From NCBI RefSeq assembly GCF_010645075.1, contig NZ_JAADZV010000005.1, forward strand, positions 1 to 64,000: 64,000 nt of DNA, in the 5' to 3' direction. Position numbers and translations under genes: made by a program. Below, piece after piece: positions 18,530 through 28,385 of this stretch. Position 1 is the stretch's first letter, and each line of letters begins with the position of its first letter. This stretch comes from Flavobacterium limi. Lineage in GTDB: Bacteria > Bacteroidota > Bacteroidia > Flavobacteriales > Flavobacteriaceae. The notes under the pieces were generated by a model. The model saw only the letters and a program-made list of their open reading frames with translations. It did no database searches and was not told where the DNA came from.

Positions 18530-19639
18530 ATGCAAAAACGTAATTATTATATCGAAATTGAAGATTTTTTAGCCGATTCATCATTTCAATTGTGGATTCT
18601 GTTCAAAATTGATGAGCAAGGCTGGGAAGAATGGACTTTAGAAAATCAGCAACGGGCAAAATTGGTTGAAGATGCCCGGCTTTTATTGTTAGCAATGAAA
18701 GTACCAGCCAATAAAATTTCTTCTTCAGAACTTACTGCCGCAATGCAAGCAACGTGGATTAAGATTGAAGAAAAAGAAAATGGCAATAAAACTATTAAAC
18801 ATAATCCGGTCAGATATTTAAAACAGTACTGGCCTGGTGTTGCCGCTACTTTATTTTTTGCTTTTTTATCTCTTTGGTCTTACCATAATCAATTAGATAG
18901 GGATAATTCTATTATAACTTATAAAGAGCTTATTGAAGATAATAAAGAAGGACTGGTTGAACAGACAAACAATTCAGATAAGCCACAAATAATTACCTTA
19001 TCGGATGGTAGTTCTGTTTTATTACAGCCAGACAGTAAATTAAGCTATCCTAAAATTTTTACCGGAAATGAAAGAAAAGTGTATTTATGCGGAGAAGCTT
19101 TCTTTGAAATTAGTAAAAATACCCAAAAACCTTTTTTTGTTTATGCAAACGAAATTATTACAAAAGTGGTAGGTACGAGTTTTCGGGTAAAAGCTTATTC
19201 AGATCAGCCAAATGTAGAAGTACTTGTTCGTACAGGTAAAGTTAAGGTGAGTTCAAATGAATTGACAGGAACTTCAAAAAATGAGATTGTTTTATTACCT
19301 AATGAAGCCTTGCGTTTTTTAAGAAAAGATTTAAGTTTTAATAAAATAACTAATATAACTGAAGATAAGGCATTAGTTAGTAGTGTTGGCAATATTGAGC
19401 AATTGAGTTTTGAGTTTACCGATATTCCGGTTGAGCAAATCTTTAAAACAATCGAACAGGCCTATCTGGTCGAAATTGATTTCCCCAAAGATAAATTAAA
19501 AGATTGTCATTTAACCACATCATTAAGTGACCAGCCTTTATCAGAAAAGCTCAAAATTATCTGTAAAAGCATAGGTAATGATACCAATTTTGAAATGAAT
19601 GGAAATCAAATTGTAATAACATCACAAGGCTGTAACTAA
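18530..19639 (+). CDS. FecR-family anti-sigma factor
   Basis: This 369-residue inner-membrane regulator has a cytoplasmic N-terminal sigma-binding part, one transmembrane helix near residues 100-115 (GVAATLFFAFLSLW) and a periplasmic FecR domain (ITLSDGSSVLLQPDSKLSYP ... VVGTSFRVKAY). A C-terminal DUF4974/STN-like domain has FTDIPVEQIFKTIEQAY. It would hold the adjacent ECF sigma factor until the STN domain of the SusC protein contacts the periplasmic part. It is placed between sigma factor and transporter, as expected. Confidence 0.92.
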   Translation: MQKRNYYIEIEDFLADSSFQLWILFKIDEQGWEEWTLENQQRAKLVEDARLLLLAMKVPANKISSSELTAAMQATWIKIEEKENGNKTIKHNPVRYLKQYWPGVAATLFFAFLSLWSYHNQLDRDNSIITYKELIEDNKEGLVEQTNNSDKPQIITLSDGSSVLLQPDSKLSYPKIFTGNERKVYLCGEAFFEISKNTQKPFFVYANEIITKVVGTSFRVKAYSDQPNVEVLVRTGKVKVSSNELTGTSKNEIVLLPNEALRFLRKDLSFNKITNITEDKALVSSVGNIEQLSFEFTDIPVEQIFKTIEQAYLVEIDFPKDKLKDCHLTTSLSDQPLSEKLKIICKSIGNDTNFEMNGNQIVITSQGCN

Positions 19640-19825
19640 GTTTTTGAAAATGAAATGTATAATAATAAATAAAATCAAATTATTGCCTATGTAAAAAAAA
19701 CACAAAAAGTGCCGAAATGCTGTAACATATTCGACACTTATAAAAATTAAATGACTCTCTGTAAAGAGTTATTTATTCGTTTCTAAAATACACTTGAACA
19801 GTATTAATCAAAACAAACCAAAATT

Positions 19826-22800
19826 ATGAAAAAACCAGTTGTGAAACAACGATTACTCCATCGAATCATGAAAATAACGCTATTTCAGTTCGTCTTAGCA
19901 CTTGTGTTTTCAAGTGTTACCATGGCAAACAGTGTGAGTGGACAAAGAAAATTAGATACGAAAGTTACTATTGCAATAGAAAATTTAAGTTTAGACAATA
20001 CGCTCTCAAAACTTGAAAAATCTGCCCGTGTAAAATTTTCATATAATTCAAGATTGCCTCAGCTAAATCAAAAAGTTAGTATTGAAGCTAATCAGGAAAC
20101 TTTAGAAAGTATCCTTAGCAGAATTTTAAAACCATTCAATATTACATATGCAGAAATAAGTAATCAGATTATTTTGCAGAAAAGCACAAAATTAGATGGT
20201 TTTAACAATGATGAATCTCATAATCCTTTATTCGAAATTTTATCTGCAGGGCCAATTATTAGAGGGAAAGTAACAGATTTGAGCGGGAGCCCATTACCTG
20301 GAGCTACAGTGCTTGCAAAAGGAACGAAAGTAGCTGTGCTAACGGATTTTGATGGTAATTTTTCTATAGAAATGCCAGCAAACAGTGACAGATTATTGAT
20401 TTCTTATGTAGGTTTTGAAACTAAAGAAATTGGAATAGAAAATACTTCTCCAACAGTTTTATTAACAGAAGAGGGACAAAACCTGAAAGAAGTAATAGTA
20501 ACTACTGGTTATGAAAAAACATCTAAGAGAACTTTTACAGGTGCAATCAGTAAAATATCAGGATCTGAATTGAAAGTAGATGGTGTGGTAGATATTAGCA
20601 GAATGATTGAAGGTAAGGCAGCAGGGGTAACTGTTCAGAACATTACAGGTACTTTTGGTACAGCACCAAAAATCACAGTACGTGGATCGTCTTCTATTTT
20701 TGGAGATACAAAGCCATTATGGGTTATTGATGGTGTTGTACAGGAAGATATTATTAATATATCTTTTGCAGATCTTGCTTCAGGAAATTCCGAAACATTA
20801 CTGAGTTCTTCTGTGGCAGGATTAAATTCAAATGATATTCAAAGTATTGAAATTCTTAAAGATGCATCAGCAACTTCTATTTACGGATCAAGATCTTTAA
20901 ATGGTGTTGTTGTTGTTACTACTAAACAAGGGCGTAGAGATGCTCCTTTAAAAGTCACGTATTCAGTCGAAAATACTGTTAGAACAGTTCCAAGTTACAC
21001 ACAATACGATATTTTAAACTCTCAGGAATCGATGAGTATTTTTCAGGAAATGAGAGAAAAAGGTTATCTTGATATGCCTTCATCCTTTCAGGGCAGATCT
21101 GGTGGTGTATATAATATTCTTGCAAAACAAATTGATCTTTACGACAGATCAGGAGGAGAATTTGGAGTTAGGAATGGTCAGCCTGATATAAATTACTTTT
21201 TAAGGAAATATGAGTTGGCAAATACTGATTGGTTTAGTGTTTTATTTAGGCCTTCTATTACCCAAAATCACTCTTTGAGTTTTTCTGGAGGAGGAAAAAA
21301 CAATACATTTTATGCATCATTAGGATATTATACAGATCCGGGATGGACAATTGCTGATAATGTAAAACAATTGTCATCAAATTTAAAAGGAACATTCTTT
21401 ATAAATGACAGATTAAACATTACTTTATCGACATTGTCTTCTATTCGTAAACAAGAAGCTCCCGGAAGTTATGATAGTAAAAAAGATGAAGTTTTTGGTA
21501 AAGTAACCAGAGATTTTGATATTAACCCTTTCAATTATGTTTTAAGTACAAGCAGGACTCTGAGGCCTTATGACGATGAAGGTAATTTAGAATATAGCAG
21601 AAATAATTGGGCACCTTTTAATATTATTAATGAATTAGAAAATAACGTTTTAGAGATTGATGTAAAAGATATTCGTTTCCAAATGGATTTAGAATATAAG
21701 ATAAACAAGAATTTAACTTATAATTTTACAGGTTCAGCACGTTATGCCAATACTACCCGTGAACATAAAATCTATGAGAATTCTAATGTTGCAGAGGCAT
21801 ATAAAGCAGGAACAGAATATGGGGTAGATGGTGAAAATGACATTGTAAGGGAAGCAAACGTATTTTTATATAAAGATCCTGAAGACTTAACAGCATTGCC
21901 AATTTCGGTATTGCCTAATGGTGGATTCTTAAGAAAATTTACAAATGAACTTACATCTTACAATGTTAGAAACAGTGTAAATTACCGAAATACTTTTAGC
22001 GAGAAACATGAAGTTGAAGGATTCTTTGGAACTGAATTACGTTCTTTAGACAGAAATAGTGATAATTTTACTGCAGCAGGATTGCAATATGACAGAGGGC
22101 TTACACCTTTCACAGATCCTAGAATAATTGAAAAGATTATAAATGAAGGAAATTCTTATTTTGCTTTTAATGAAGAAAGAGAAAGAACTGTCGGATTTTT
22201 TGGAAAAGTAGGATATACCTATGATCGTCGTTATACCGGCTCTATAACAGGTCGTTATGATGGTTCGAACCGACAAGGAAATAGCGGTTCTTCCAGATGG
22301 CTTCCAACTTATACTTTCAGCGGTAAATGGAATGCTACAGAAGAAAAATTCATGCAAAACGTTAAATCAATAAACAATTTAGCTTTAAGAGCTTCTTATG
22401 GACTTACTGCCACTGCTGGCCCTGCAACAAATTCATTGGCTATTTATAAAAGTTATATTACCGATCGCTTAGGTATTTCTGATAGAGAAACCGGTATTAG
22501 TATAGATGAATTGCAAAATTCTGATTTGACTTGGGAAAAGCAGTTTGAAACTAATATTGGTTTGGATTTAGGAATGTTCAACAACCGAATACAATTCGTA
22601 ACAGATGTTTATAGTCGTAAAGCATTTGATTTAGTAGATTATGTTGTGACATCAGGTATTGGTGGCCAAAGAATAAAACAAGGCAACAATGCCAATATGG
22701 AAACAAAAGGTATAGAGGTTGGTTTTACTACTCAAAATATAGTAACTGATAATTTTAAATGGTCAACAACATTGAATTTTTCTGTATTTGATCAAAAGAT

Positions 22801-23554
22801 CACCAAGTTGGAGAATCAGCCTACTGCTTTTGATCTGATAGACGGAAACGGAGGAAATACAATAGGGCATCCAAGAAATTCATTATATTCCTATCAGTTT
22901 ACCGGATTAAATAATCAGGGACTTCCAACTTTTATCTTACAGGATGGAGAAGAAGATAATGTTGCAGGTGCTAATTTTCAGGATAATGAAAATGTTACTG
23001 ATTATTTAAAGTATGAAGGTTCTATTGAGCCAAATAAATCAATAGGACTAGCCAATACATTTACCTATAAAAACTGGTCATTATATGTGTTTGTTGTAGG
23101 TTCCGGAGGAAATAAAGTTCGTTTGAACCCTGCTTTTGATAGTCAGTATGATGATTTAACAGTATTTACAAAAGACTTTACAAATCGATGGATTAATCCT
23201 GGAGATGAACAATTTACCAATGTGCCTGTTATTGCTGATAAGAGATTGGTTCAGAACTACGGAACTCAGGATCAATTATCAATAGCTTACAATACCTATA
23301 ATTATTCAGACGTACGAGTTGCCGATGGTGATTTTGTAAGGCTAAAAAATGTATCCTTAAGTTGGGAGTTCCCTAAAGATTTTAAAAGAAAATTAGGCCT
23401 GAGCACATTTACACTTAAAGGTTCTACTGTAAATCCTTGGTTAATCTACTCAGATAAGGCATTAAATGGGCAAGATCCTGAATTTCGAAACACAGGGGGA
23501 GTAGCTTTTCCGGTTACAACACAGTACAGTTTTACAATAAATCTTTCATTTTAA
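19826..23554 (+). CDS. SusC/RagA-family TonB-linked outer-membrane transporter with STN domain
   Basis: This 1242-residue energy-coupled outer-membrane pore imports a large substrate handed over by SusD. In order: signal peptide (to ~residue 40, ending VSGQ), STN signalling domain (~42-115), a carboxypeptidase-D-regulatory-like beta domain (~148-210, IRGKVTDLSGSPLPGATV), TonB plug (~225-370 with GSSSIFGDTKPLWVIDGV and SATSIYGSRSLNGVVVVTT) and a C-terminal barrel ending in an aromatic residue (SFTINLSF). The STN domain ties it to the upstream FecR/ECF pair. The substrate cannot be read; no glycoside hydrolase is nearby, which argues against a polysaccharide locus. Confidence 0.95.
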   Translation: MKKPVVKQRLLHRIMKITLFQFVLALVFSSVTMANSVSGQRKLDTKVTIAIENLSLDNTLSKLEKSARVKFSYNSRLPQLNQKVSIEANQETLESILSRILKPFNITYAEISNQIILQKSTKLDGFNNDESHNPLFEILSAGPIIRGKVTDLSGSPLPGATVLAKGTKVAVLTDFDGNFSIEMPANSDRLLISYVGFETKEIGIENTSPTVLLTEEGQNLKEVIVTTGYEKTSKRTFTGAISKISGSELKVDGVVDISRMIEGKAAGVTVQNITGTFGTAPKITVRGSSSIFGDTKPLWVIDGVVQEDIINISFADLASGNSETLLSSSVAGLNSNDIQSIEILKDASATSIYGSRSLNGVVVVTTKQGRRDAPLKVTYSVENTVRTVPSYTQYDILNSQESMSIFQEMREKGYLDMPSSFQGRSGGVYNILAKQIDLYDRSGGEFGVRNGQPDINYFLRKYELANTDWFSVLFRPSITQNHSLSFSGGGKNNTFYASLGYYTDPGWTIADNVKQLSSNLKGTFFINDRLNITLSTLSSIRKQEAPGSYDSKKDEVFGKVTRDFDINPFNYVLSTSRTLRPYDDEGNLEYSRNNWAPFNIINELENNVLEIDVKDIRFQMDLEYKINKNLTYNFTGSARYANTTREHKIYENSNVAEAYKAGTEYGVDGENDIVREANVFLYKDPEDLTALPISVLPNGGFLRKFTNELTSYNVRNSVNYRNTFSEKHEVEGFFGTELRSLDRNSDNFTAAGLQYDRGLTPFTDPRIIEKIINEGNSYFAFNEERERTVGFFGKVGYTYDRRYTGSITGRYDGSNRQGNSGSSRWLPTYTFSGKWNATEEKFMQNVKSINNLALRASYGLTATAGPATNSLAIYKSYITDRLGISDRETGISIDELQNSDLTWEKQFETNIGLDLGMFNNRIQFVTDVYSRKAFDLVDYVVTSGIGGQRIKQGNNANMETKGIEVGFTTQNIVTDNFKWSTTLNFSVFDQKITKLENQPTAFDLIDGNGGNTIGHPRNSLYSYQFTGLNNQGLPTFILQDGEEDNVAGANFQDNENVTDYLKYEGSIEPNKSIGLANTFTYKNWSLYVFVVGSGGNKVRLNPAFDSQYDDLTVFTKDFTNRWINPGDEQFTNVPVIADKRLVQNYGTQDQLSIAYNTYNYSDVRVADGDFVRLKNVSLSWEFPKDFKRKLGLSTFTLKGSTVNPWLIYSDKALNGQDPEFRNTGGVAFPVTTQYSFTINLSF

Positions 23555-23565
23555 TATAATTGATT

Positions 23566-25038
23566 ATGAAAAATATAAAAATAGCCATATTACTATTAGT
23601 TCTTATAAGCATTAGTAGTTGCGATGATTTCCTTTCTGAAGTGCCGGATAACAGAACACAAATAGATACACCGGAAAAAATTTCAGAATTATTAGTTTAT
23701 TCGATTCCGGAAGCATCTTATATGGATATAGCGGAAACTATGTCTGATAATGTTGGAGATGGCGAATTAAGCAACATAGCCCGTAAAAACGAACAAAGTT
23801 ATAATTGGGAAATGCACGACCAAACGGATATAGATACAGAGGCAAATTATTGGGATGCCTGCTATAAAGCTATTGCGCATGCTAATCAGGCGTTAAGATC
23901 AATTGAAGAATTAGGAAGTCCTGCAAATTTAAATCCTCAAAAAGGTGAAGCATTACTGGCCAGAGCTTATTCTCATTTTATGTTAGTTTCCCTTTGGTCA
24001 AATCGTTATAATCCTGCAACTGCTGCAACTGATTTGGGAGTTCCTTATGTAACTGAACCGGAAACCGTATTGTTGAAGCAATATAAAAGAAATAGTGTTA
24101 AGGAGGTTTTTGATTTTATTCAGAGAGACATTGAAGAGGGGCTGCCTTATGTCACAAATGATTATGCAGAACCTAAGTTTCATTTTAATAAGGAGGCTGC
24201 AAAAGCATTTGCAAGCCGGTTCTATCTAATAAAAGGAGACTGGGACAAAGTACTCGAAGTTTCAGACGGATTAGGTTCTAAACCGGACAAGAAGTTAAAA
24301 GATTATGCTACTCTCTCTACTCTGGCTCCGGATATACAGTTTGTAGAGTATGGTAAGTCGTCTTATACTTCGAATTTGTTAATAGCTTCTCCCAACACTC
24401 TTATTGGAAGATCTGCGAGTTCAAGTAATTTCTATCTTAACAATGACAAACAAAATGAAATTTTTGACTCAAGTAATCCATTTGGAAAAACATGGTATTT
24501 TGATTTTTATTCTTACAACAGCAGTAGAACGCTCTTTACCCCTAAGTTTGAAGAATATTTTAAATATACCAATATAAGTGCCGGAATCGGTGAGCCTTAT
24601 TGCGGAATTGTGCTGCTTTCTAACGATGAGTTTTATTTGAATCGTATAGAGGCACTTGTAATGAAAGGCAGGATTGCAGAGGCCAATACCGAATTAGTTT
24701 TCTTTTTAGGAACAAGAACAATAGGATATAATGAAGCCACAGATGTATTAACTACAGAAGACTTTATGTTTCTTTATCCTGAAATTGAAAACGAGCTAAC
24801 ACCATTTTATGACATGACATCAGAACAAACCTCTTATGTTAAAGCCATTCTGGAAGCGAGAAGAAGAGATTTTGTACACGAAGGCTTAAGATGGTTTGAT
24901 GTAAAACGTTTTAATATTGTTGTAGAACATGAAACTTTCGGAAAACCGACTAATACCCTTGTAAAAGATGATAAACGCAGGGCTTTACAAATACCAATCA
25001 GCGCATCAAATTACGGTATTGAGAAAAACCCAAGATAA
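23566..25038 (+). CDS. SusD/RagB-family nutrient-binding outer-membrane lipoprotein
   Basis: This cell-surface lid protein binds substrate over the SusC pore. It has a lipoprotein signal with lipobox ISSC and mature CDD, then tetratricopeptide-like helices (YWDACYKAIAHANQALRSIEEL, GEALLARAYSHFMLV) and the C-terminal ARRRDFVHEGLRWFDVKRFN signature. About 491 residues. I chose ATG 23566; an in-frame TTG six bases upstream is possible. It follows SusC by 11 nt, so the two are co-translated. Confidence 0.94.
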   Translation: MKNIKIAILLLVLISISSCDDFLSEVPDNRTQIDTPEKISELLVYSIPEASYMDIAETMSDNVGDGELSNIARKNEQSYNWEMHDQTDIDTEANYWDACYKAIAHANQALRSIEELGSPANLNPQKGEALLARAYSHFMLVSLWSNRYNPATAATDLGVPYVTEPETVLLKQYKRNSVKEVFDFIQRDIEEGLPYVTNDYAEPKFHFNKEAAKAFASRFYLIKGDWDKVLEVSDGLGSKPDKKLKDYATLSTLAPDIQFVEYGKSSYTSNLLIASPNTLIGRSASSSNFYLNNDKQNEIFDSSNPFGKTWYFDFYSYNSSRTLFTPKFEEYFKYTNISAGIGEPYCGIVLLSNDEFYLNRIEALVMKGRIAEANTELVFFLGTRTIGYNEATDVLTTEDFMFLYPEIENELTPFYDMTSEQTSYVKAILEARRRDFVHEGLRWFDVKRFNIVVEHETFGKPTNTLVKDDKRRALQIPISASNYGIEKNPR

Positions 25039-25060
25039 GTTGAATCAAAATTAAAATATT

Positions 25061-25921
25061 ATGAAAATAGTAGAAAAATACAGAATAATAGTTTTGCTTG
25101 CAGGTGTTTTGTTTTTTGGTGCCTGCGCACAGGAAGAACCATTGACAGAGAGTCAGCTAGATTACACAGTTCCGGAAAAAACTGCATTAGATAATTGGAT
25201 AGAAGCAAATTATTTAGATCCTTATAATATTAATGCACAATATAAATGGAATCAAAATACTGTAGACAATACCAGATTTTTGTTTCCGCCAATGGTTGAT
25301 AAAGTCCAGCCGGCTTTAGATGTTGTGAAGCAAATATGGTTAGATAGCTATAGTGCAGTTGGCGGTAGTGATTTTGTAAAAATAATTGCTCCCAGAGAAA
25401 TAGTTCTTGTGGGAGGAGTGAATTCAAATTCGAACGGAACAAGAACGTTAGGTATTGCAGATTCCGGACAAAGAATAACGCTGTTTGAAGTCGATTATTT
25501 AAATACAAAAAATCGCGCGAATGTAACAGAATTTATTCATACCATTCAACATGAATATGTCCATATTTTAAACCAAAATAAGTCTTTTGACAAGCAGACA
25601 TGGCAAAAAATATCGCCTGGAGATTACACAGGGACCTGGCATTTAGAAAATCTTACCGTTTCAAGAAATCTGGGCTTTGTAACAAATTATGCCAGGAATA
25701 ATATTACAGAAGATTTTGCAGAAACAGCTTCTATAATATTAACCAGTTCAAAAGCTGAGTACGAAGCTCTTCTTGCAAGTATTACTGATCCTAACGGAAA
25801 AGCAAAACTTAAACAAAAAGAAGCTATAGTAGTGCAGTACTACAAAGATGCCTTTAATATAGATTTTTATGCTTTGAGAGATGCAGCCGAGATAAACACA
25901 AATAAGGTTATTAATAATTAA
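25061..25921 (+). CDS. SusCD-associated HExxH zinc metallohydrolase lipoprotein
   Basis: This 286-residue lipoprotein has lipobox FGAC. Its zinc motif H164-E-Y-V-H168 in EFIHTIQHEYVHILNQ is followed ~50 residues later by ITEDFAETAS, a likely third-ligand region. This matches the substrate import-associated zinc metallohydrolase lipoprotein family known to sit beside SusC/SusD pairs. It probably processes or trims the imported substrate at the cell surface, which would suggest a peptide or protein substrate; that is inference. It lies 22 nt after susD and before the DUF4302 gene. Confidence 0.82.
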   Translation: MKIVEKYRIIVLLAGVLFFGACAQEEPLTESQLDYTVPEKTALDNWIEANYLDPYNINAQYKWNQNTVDNTRFLFPPMVDKVQPALDVVKQIWLDSYSAVGGSDFVKIIAPREIVLVGGVNSNSNGTRTLGIADSGQRITLFEVDYLNTKNRANVTEFIHTIQHEYVHILNQNKSFDKQTWQKISPGDYTGTWHLENLTVSRNLGFVTNYARNNITEDFAETASIILTSSKAEYEALLASITDPNGKAKLKQKEAIVVQYYKDAFNIDFYALRDAAEINTNKVINN

Positions 25922-25953
25922 TTATCGCCAACGTATAATTTAATATAAATATT

Positions 25954-27324
25954 ATGAAACTAAAAAATATATTCAGGTATTTAATGATGGCCATGCTTAT
26001 GGTTAATCTAAGTGCTTGTAACAGCGATACAGATGCGGAACAGAAATTTGATGTAACCCCAACGGAACGATTAAATGCCCAGAAAAAAGAACTGAACGAC
26101 TTGCTGCTCTCATCAGAACAGGGTTGGAAAGCGGTGTATTTTACAGATGATACCCAATTAGGCGGTTTTACCCACTTGTTTAAATTTTTACCTGGTAAAA
26201 AGGTTGAAATGGCATCAGATTTTGATGCTGATACAGAAAAGCATACCAGTGATTATGATGTAGTTTTGGGTAGTACTGTGAGTGTATTATTTAACACATT
26301 CAATAGAATTCATCTTTTGTCAGATTCAGGTAATTCCCCTACTACTGCTTTAAGAGGAAAAGGATATTTAGGAGATTTTCAGTTTTTGTACTATGGTCAG
26401 GAAAATGGTGATATCATTTTTAAAAGCAACAGATTAGTACGTGAAGTTCGTTTTGTTAAAGCCACAGCACAGGATTGGGTAGATTTAGAACAAAATTTAG
26501 TGATGGAACAAAATGTAATCGGAGGAGACACACGACCACTTTTTAGATTTTTAGAAACAAATGACGGAACAACAGCTAAAAAATATGATTTTTCTTTTTC
26601 ATCTGTTACCAGATTTTCAAATTCAGAAGCCATCGATAATTCAGGAGAAGTGATTAGCATGGGTGTTGGCTATACACCAACAGGAATTGTGGTTAGTCCT
26701 GCAGTAGAAGTTAAAGGTCAGAAACTGACTAATTTCATATATAATGATGCTGATGGAAGTTTTACAGCTACAGGAACGTCAGGCGTAACAGCCTCTATTA
26801 AATACAGCAATGCGCCATTGGTATTAACTGATGATTATAAATTGCTGTTACCAGGAAGCGGGAATAATGTGTATGCTTATATCTATAATACAACAAAACC
26901 AGAACCTGCTAATTCAGCTTTATTCCTATCCTTGTTAGCAAATGCAGAGGCGGCTGCAGGGACAGGTTTATTGATTCAGAGAATACAGCCATGGTTTAAC
27001 AATGCTGATGGATCAGGTTATATCGAGTATAGATTTGCTGCTGTTGCAAATCCAGCCGTAACAATTGCGAGAAGATATCATTATTTTACTGTAAGCGCAG
27101 ATGCAGTAAACAAAACAGTAACTTTAATTCCGGGTGTTTGGAAATCAACTGCTACAGCAGCTTCTCCGGCAATAGCAACACCGTCTTTCCTGAAAGCGCT
27201 TGATGATCAGTTTATGAACCCTCAGGGATTGTATTTTGCAGAAATATCTGGTTTAGGTTATAAAGCTTATACTTTCACAAGTACAACAACACCTTTCAGA
27301 ATGGTTGCGTACTCATTCCAATAG
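25954..27324 (+). CDS. DUF4302 lipoprotein of the SusCD locus
   Basis: This 456-residue lipoprotein has lipobox LSAC at the N terminus. It begins with the DUF4302-like pattern PTERLNAQKKELNDLLLSSEQGWKAVYFTDD and continues as mainly beta sequence with SMGVGYTPTGIVVSPAVEVKG in the middle. The family is of unknown function and is repeatedly found behind a SusC/SusD/HExxH trio. It may be a surface accessory that binds the same ligand. It is the last gene of the unit, 32 nt after the metallohydrolase, and is followed by a terminator. Confidence 0.78.
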   Translation: MKLKNIFRYLMMAMLMVNLSACNSDTDAEQKFDVTPTERLNAQKKELNDLLLSSEQGWKAVYFTDDTQLGGFTHLFKFLPGKKVEMASDFDADTEKHTSDYDVVLGSTVSVLFNTFNRIHLLSDSGNSPTTALRGKGYLGDFQFLYYGQENGDIIFKSNRLVREVRFVKATAQDWVDLEQNLVMEQNVIGGDTRPLFRFLETNDGTTAKKYDFSFSSVTRFSNSEAIDNSGEVISMGVGYTPTGIVVSPAVEVKGQKLTNFIYNDADGSFTATGTSGVTASIKYSNAPLVLTDDYKLLLPGSGNNVYAYIYNTTKPEPANSALFLSLLANAEAAAGTGLLIQRIQPWFNNADGSGYIEYRFAAVANPAVTIARRYHYFTVSADAVNKTVTLIPGVWKSTATAASPAIATPSFLKALDDQFMNPQGLYFAEISGLGYKAYTFTSTTTPFRMVAYSFQ

Positions 27325-27360
27325 TAAACGATTAGTTTTAATTTTTTATTTTGAAGTAAG

Positions 27361-27386
27361 AGCAGTTCACTTTTTGGACTGCTTTT
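27361..27386 (+). terminator. terminator of the SusCD operon
   Basis: AGCAGTTCA (27361-27369) pairs with TGGACTGCT (27375-27383) with one G-U, loop of 5, followed by TTT. Confidence 0.65.
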
Positions 27387-27467
27387 CGTTTATAACCAGG
27401 TTTGGCAGTTTTTTATTATATTAAAAGGTTATTGCAATTGTTATTTTTTTAAAAAAAGGAATTGTTC

Positions 27468-27475
27468 TATATTTG
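27468..27475 (+). promoter_or_regulatory. -7 box driving the structured leader and fabG
   Basis: TATATTTG matches the consensus perfectly. A TTG lies 27 nt upstream (27438-27440), a little far. A start site about 7 nt downstream would put the structured RNA at 27490 at the very 5' end of the fabG transcript. Confidence 0.5.
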
Positions 27476-27489
27476 ACAAGTCGTTTTTT

Positions 27490-27565
27490 AGCCCTGATAG
27501 AAGCGGTATCCTTTTTATCTGATTTTTTTGCAGATAAAAAGATATAGCGGATAGCAGGAATAGCT
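27490..27565 (+). ncRNA. structured RNA element, copy A (Flavo-1-like), fabG leader
   Basis: The sequence shares the blocks GCCCTGATAGAAGCGG, ATCC and GATATAGCGGATAGCAGGA with copy B at 37444-37520 (minus strand). The central hairpin CTTTTTATCTG (27511-27521) / CAGATAAAAAG (27531-27541) has a completely different sequence from copy B but sits in the same place. CCTG/CAGG closes the base. It resembles the flavobacterial Flavo-1 motif as I remember it; this needs an Rfam covariance search. Confidence 0.65.
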
Positions 27566-27594
27566 ACAAATAAATATTAAAATTAATTTTAAAT

Positions 27595-28341
27595 ATGAAA
27601 TTACTAGAAGGAAAAGTAGCCATCGTTACAGGTGCGAGCCGTGGAATTGGTAAAGGAATTGCCGAAGTTTTTGCTAAACATGGTGCCAATGTGGCCTTTA
27701 CATACAGTTCGTCTGTAGAATCAGCTCAGGCTCTGGAAGCAGAATTGAACAGTTTGGGAGTTAAAGCAAAAGGATACCAGTCGAATGCAGCGGATTTTAA
27801 TGAAGCGCAGACTTTTGTTGATGCTGTTTTAGCAGATTTTGGAACAGTTGATATTTTGATTAACAATGCCGGTATTACAAAAGACAACCTATTAATGCGT
27901 ATGTCTGAAGCTGATTTTGATCAGGTTATCGATGTAAACTTGAAATCGGTATTCAATATGACTAAAGCGATTCAGAAAACTTTTTTAAAGCAACGTGCAG
28001 GTTCTATCGTGAATATTAGTTCTGTGGTTGGAGTTTCAGGAAATGCGGGACAAACGAACTATGCAGCTTCAAAAGCGGGAGCAATTGGTTTTACAAAATC
28101 AGTAGCTTTAGAGTTGGGTTCACGTAATATTCGCTGCAACGCAATCGCACCGGGATTCATTGAAACTGAAATGACGGCAAAATTACCTGAAGATGTAGTA
28201 AAAGGATGGAGAGACGGAATTCCGTTGAAACGTGGTGGAACAACTGAAGATGTAGCCAATGCATGTCTTTATCTGGCTTCAGATTTGAGTGCTTATGTTA
28301 CAGGACAAGTGCTTAATGTTTGCGGAGGAATGCTTACTTAA
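27595..28341 (+). CDS. fabG: 3-oxoacyl-ACP reductase
   Basis: This NADPH-dependent short-chain dehydrogenase reduces 3-oxoacyl-ACP in fatty-acid elongation. The 248 residues show the cofactor loop TGASRGIGKG, NNAG at the end of strand 4, the catalytic Ser in VNISSVVG and Tyr/Lys in NYAASKAGAIGFTK. The C-terminal GQVLNVCGGM is normal, with Cys where Asp is frequent. FabG-like reductases with other substrates cannot be fully excluded, but length and motifs fit. It lies behind a promoter and a structured RNA leader rather than in a fab cluster. Confidence 0.9.
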   Translation: MKLLEGKVAIVTGASRGIGKGIAEVFAKHGANVAFTYSSSVESAQALEAELNSLGVKAKGYQSNAADFNEAQTFVDAVLADFGTVDILINNAGITKDNLLMRMSEADFDQVIDVNLKSVFNMTKAIQKTFLKQRAGSIVNISSVVGVSGNAGQTNYAASKAGAIGFTKSVALELGSRNIRCNAIAPGFIETEMTAKLPEDVVKGWRDGIPLKRGGTTEDVANACLYLASDLSAYVTGQVLNVCGGMLT

Positions 28342-28385
28342 TATGTAATAGTTTTATGGTTTGTTGTTTATCGTTCACAGCCAAA

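Noticed and set aside
19708..19738. Hairpin AGTGCCGAA/TTCGACACT upstream of susC
   Set aside because: It has one A-C mismatch on the susC strand and no T-run, so it is neither a clear terminator nor a supported regulatory RNA.
22046..22357. A 103-codon antisense frame within the SusC gene
   Set aside because: Composition is that of a shadow of beta-barrel codons; no motif, no upstream promoter box.
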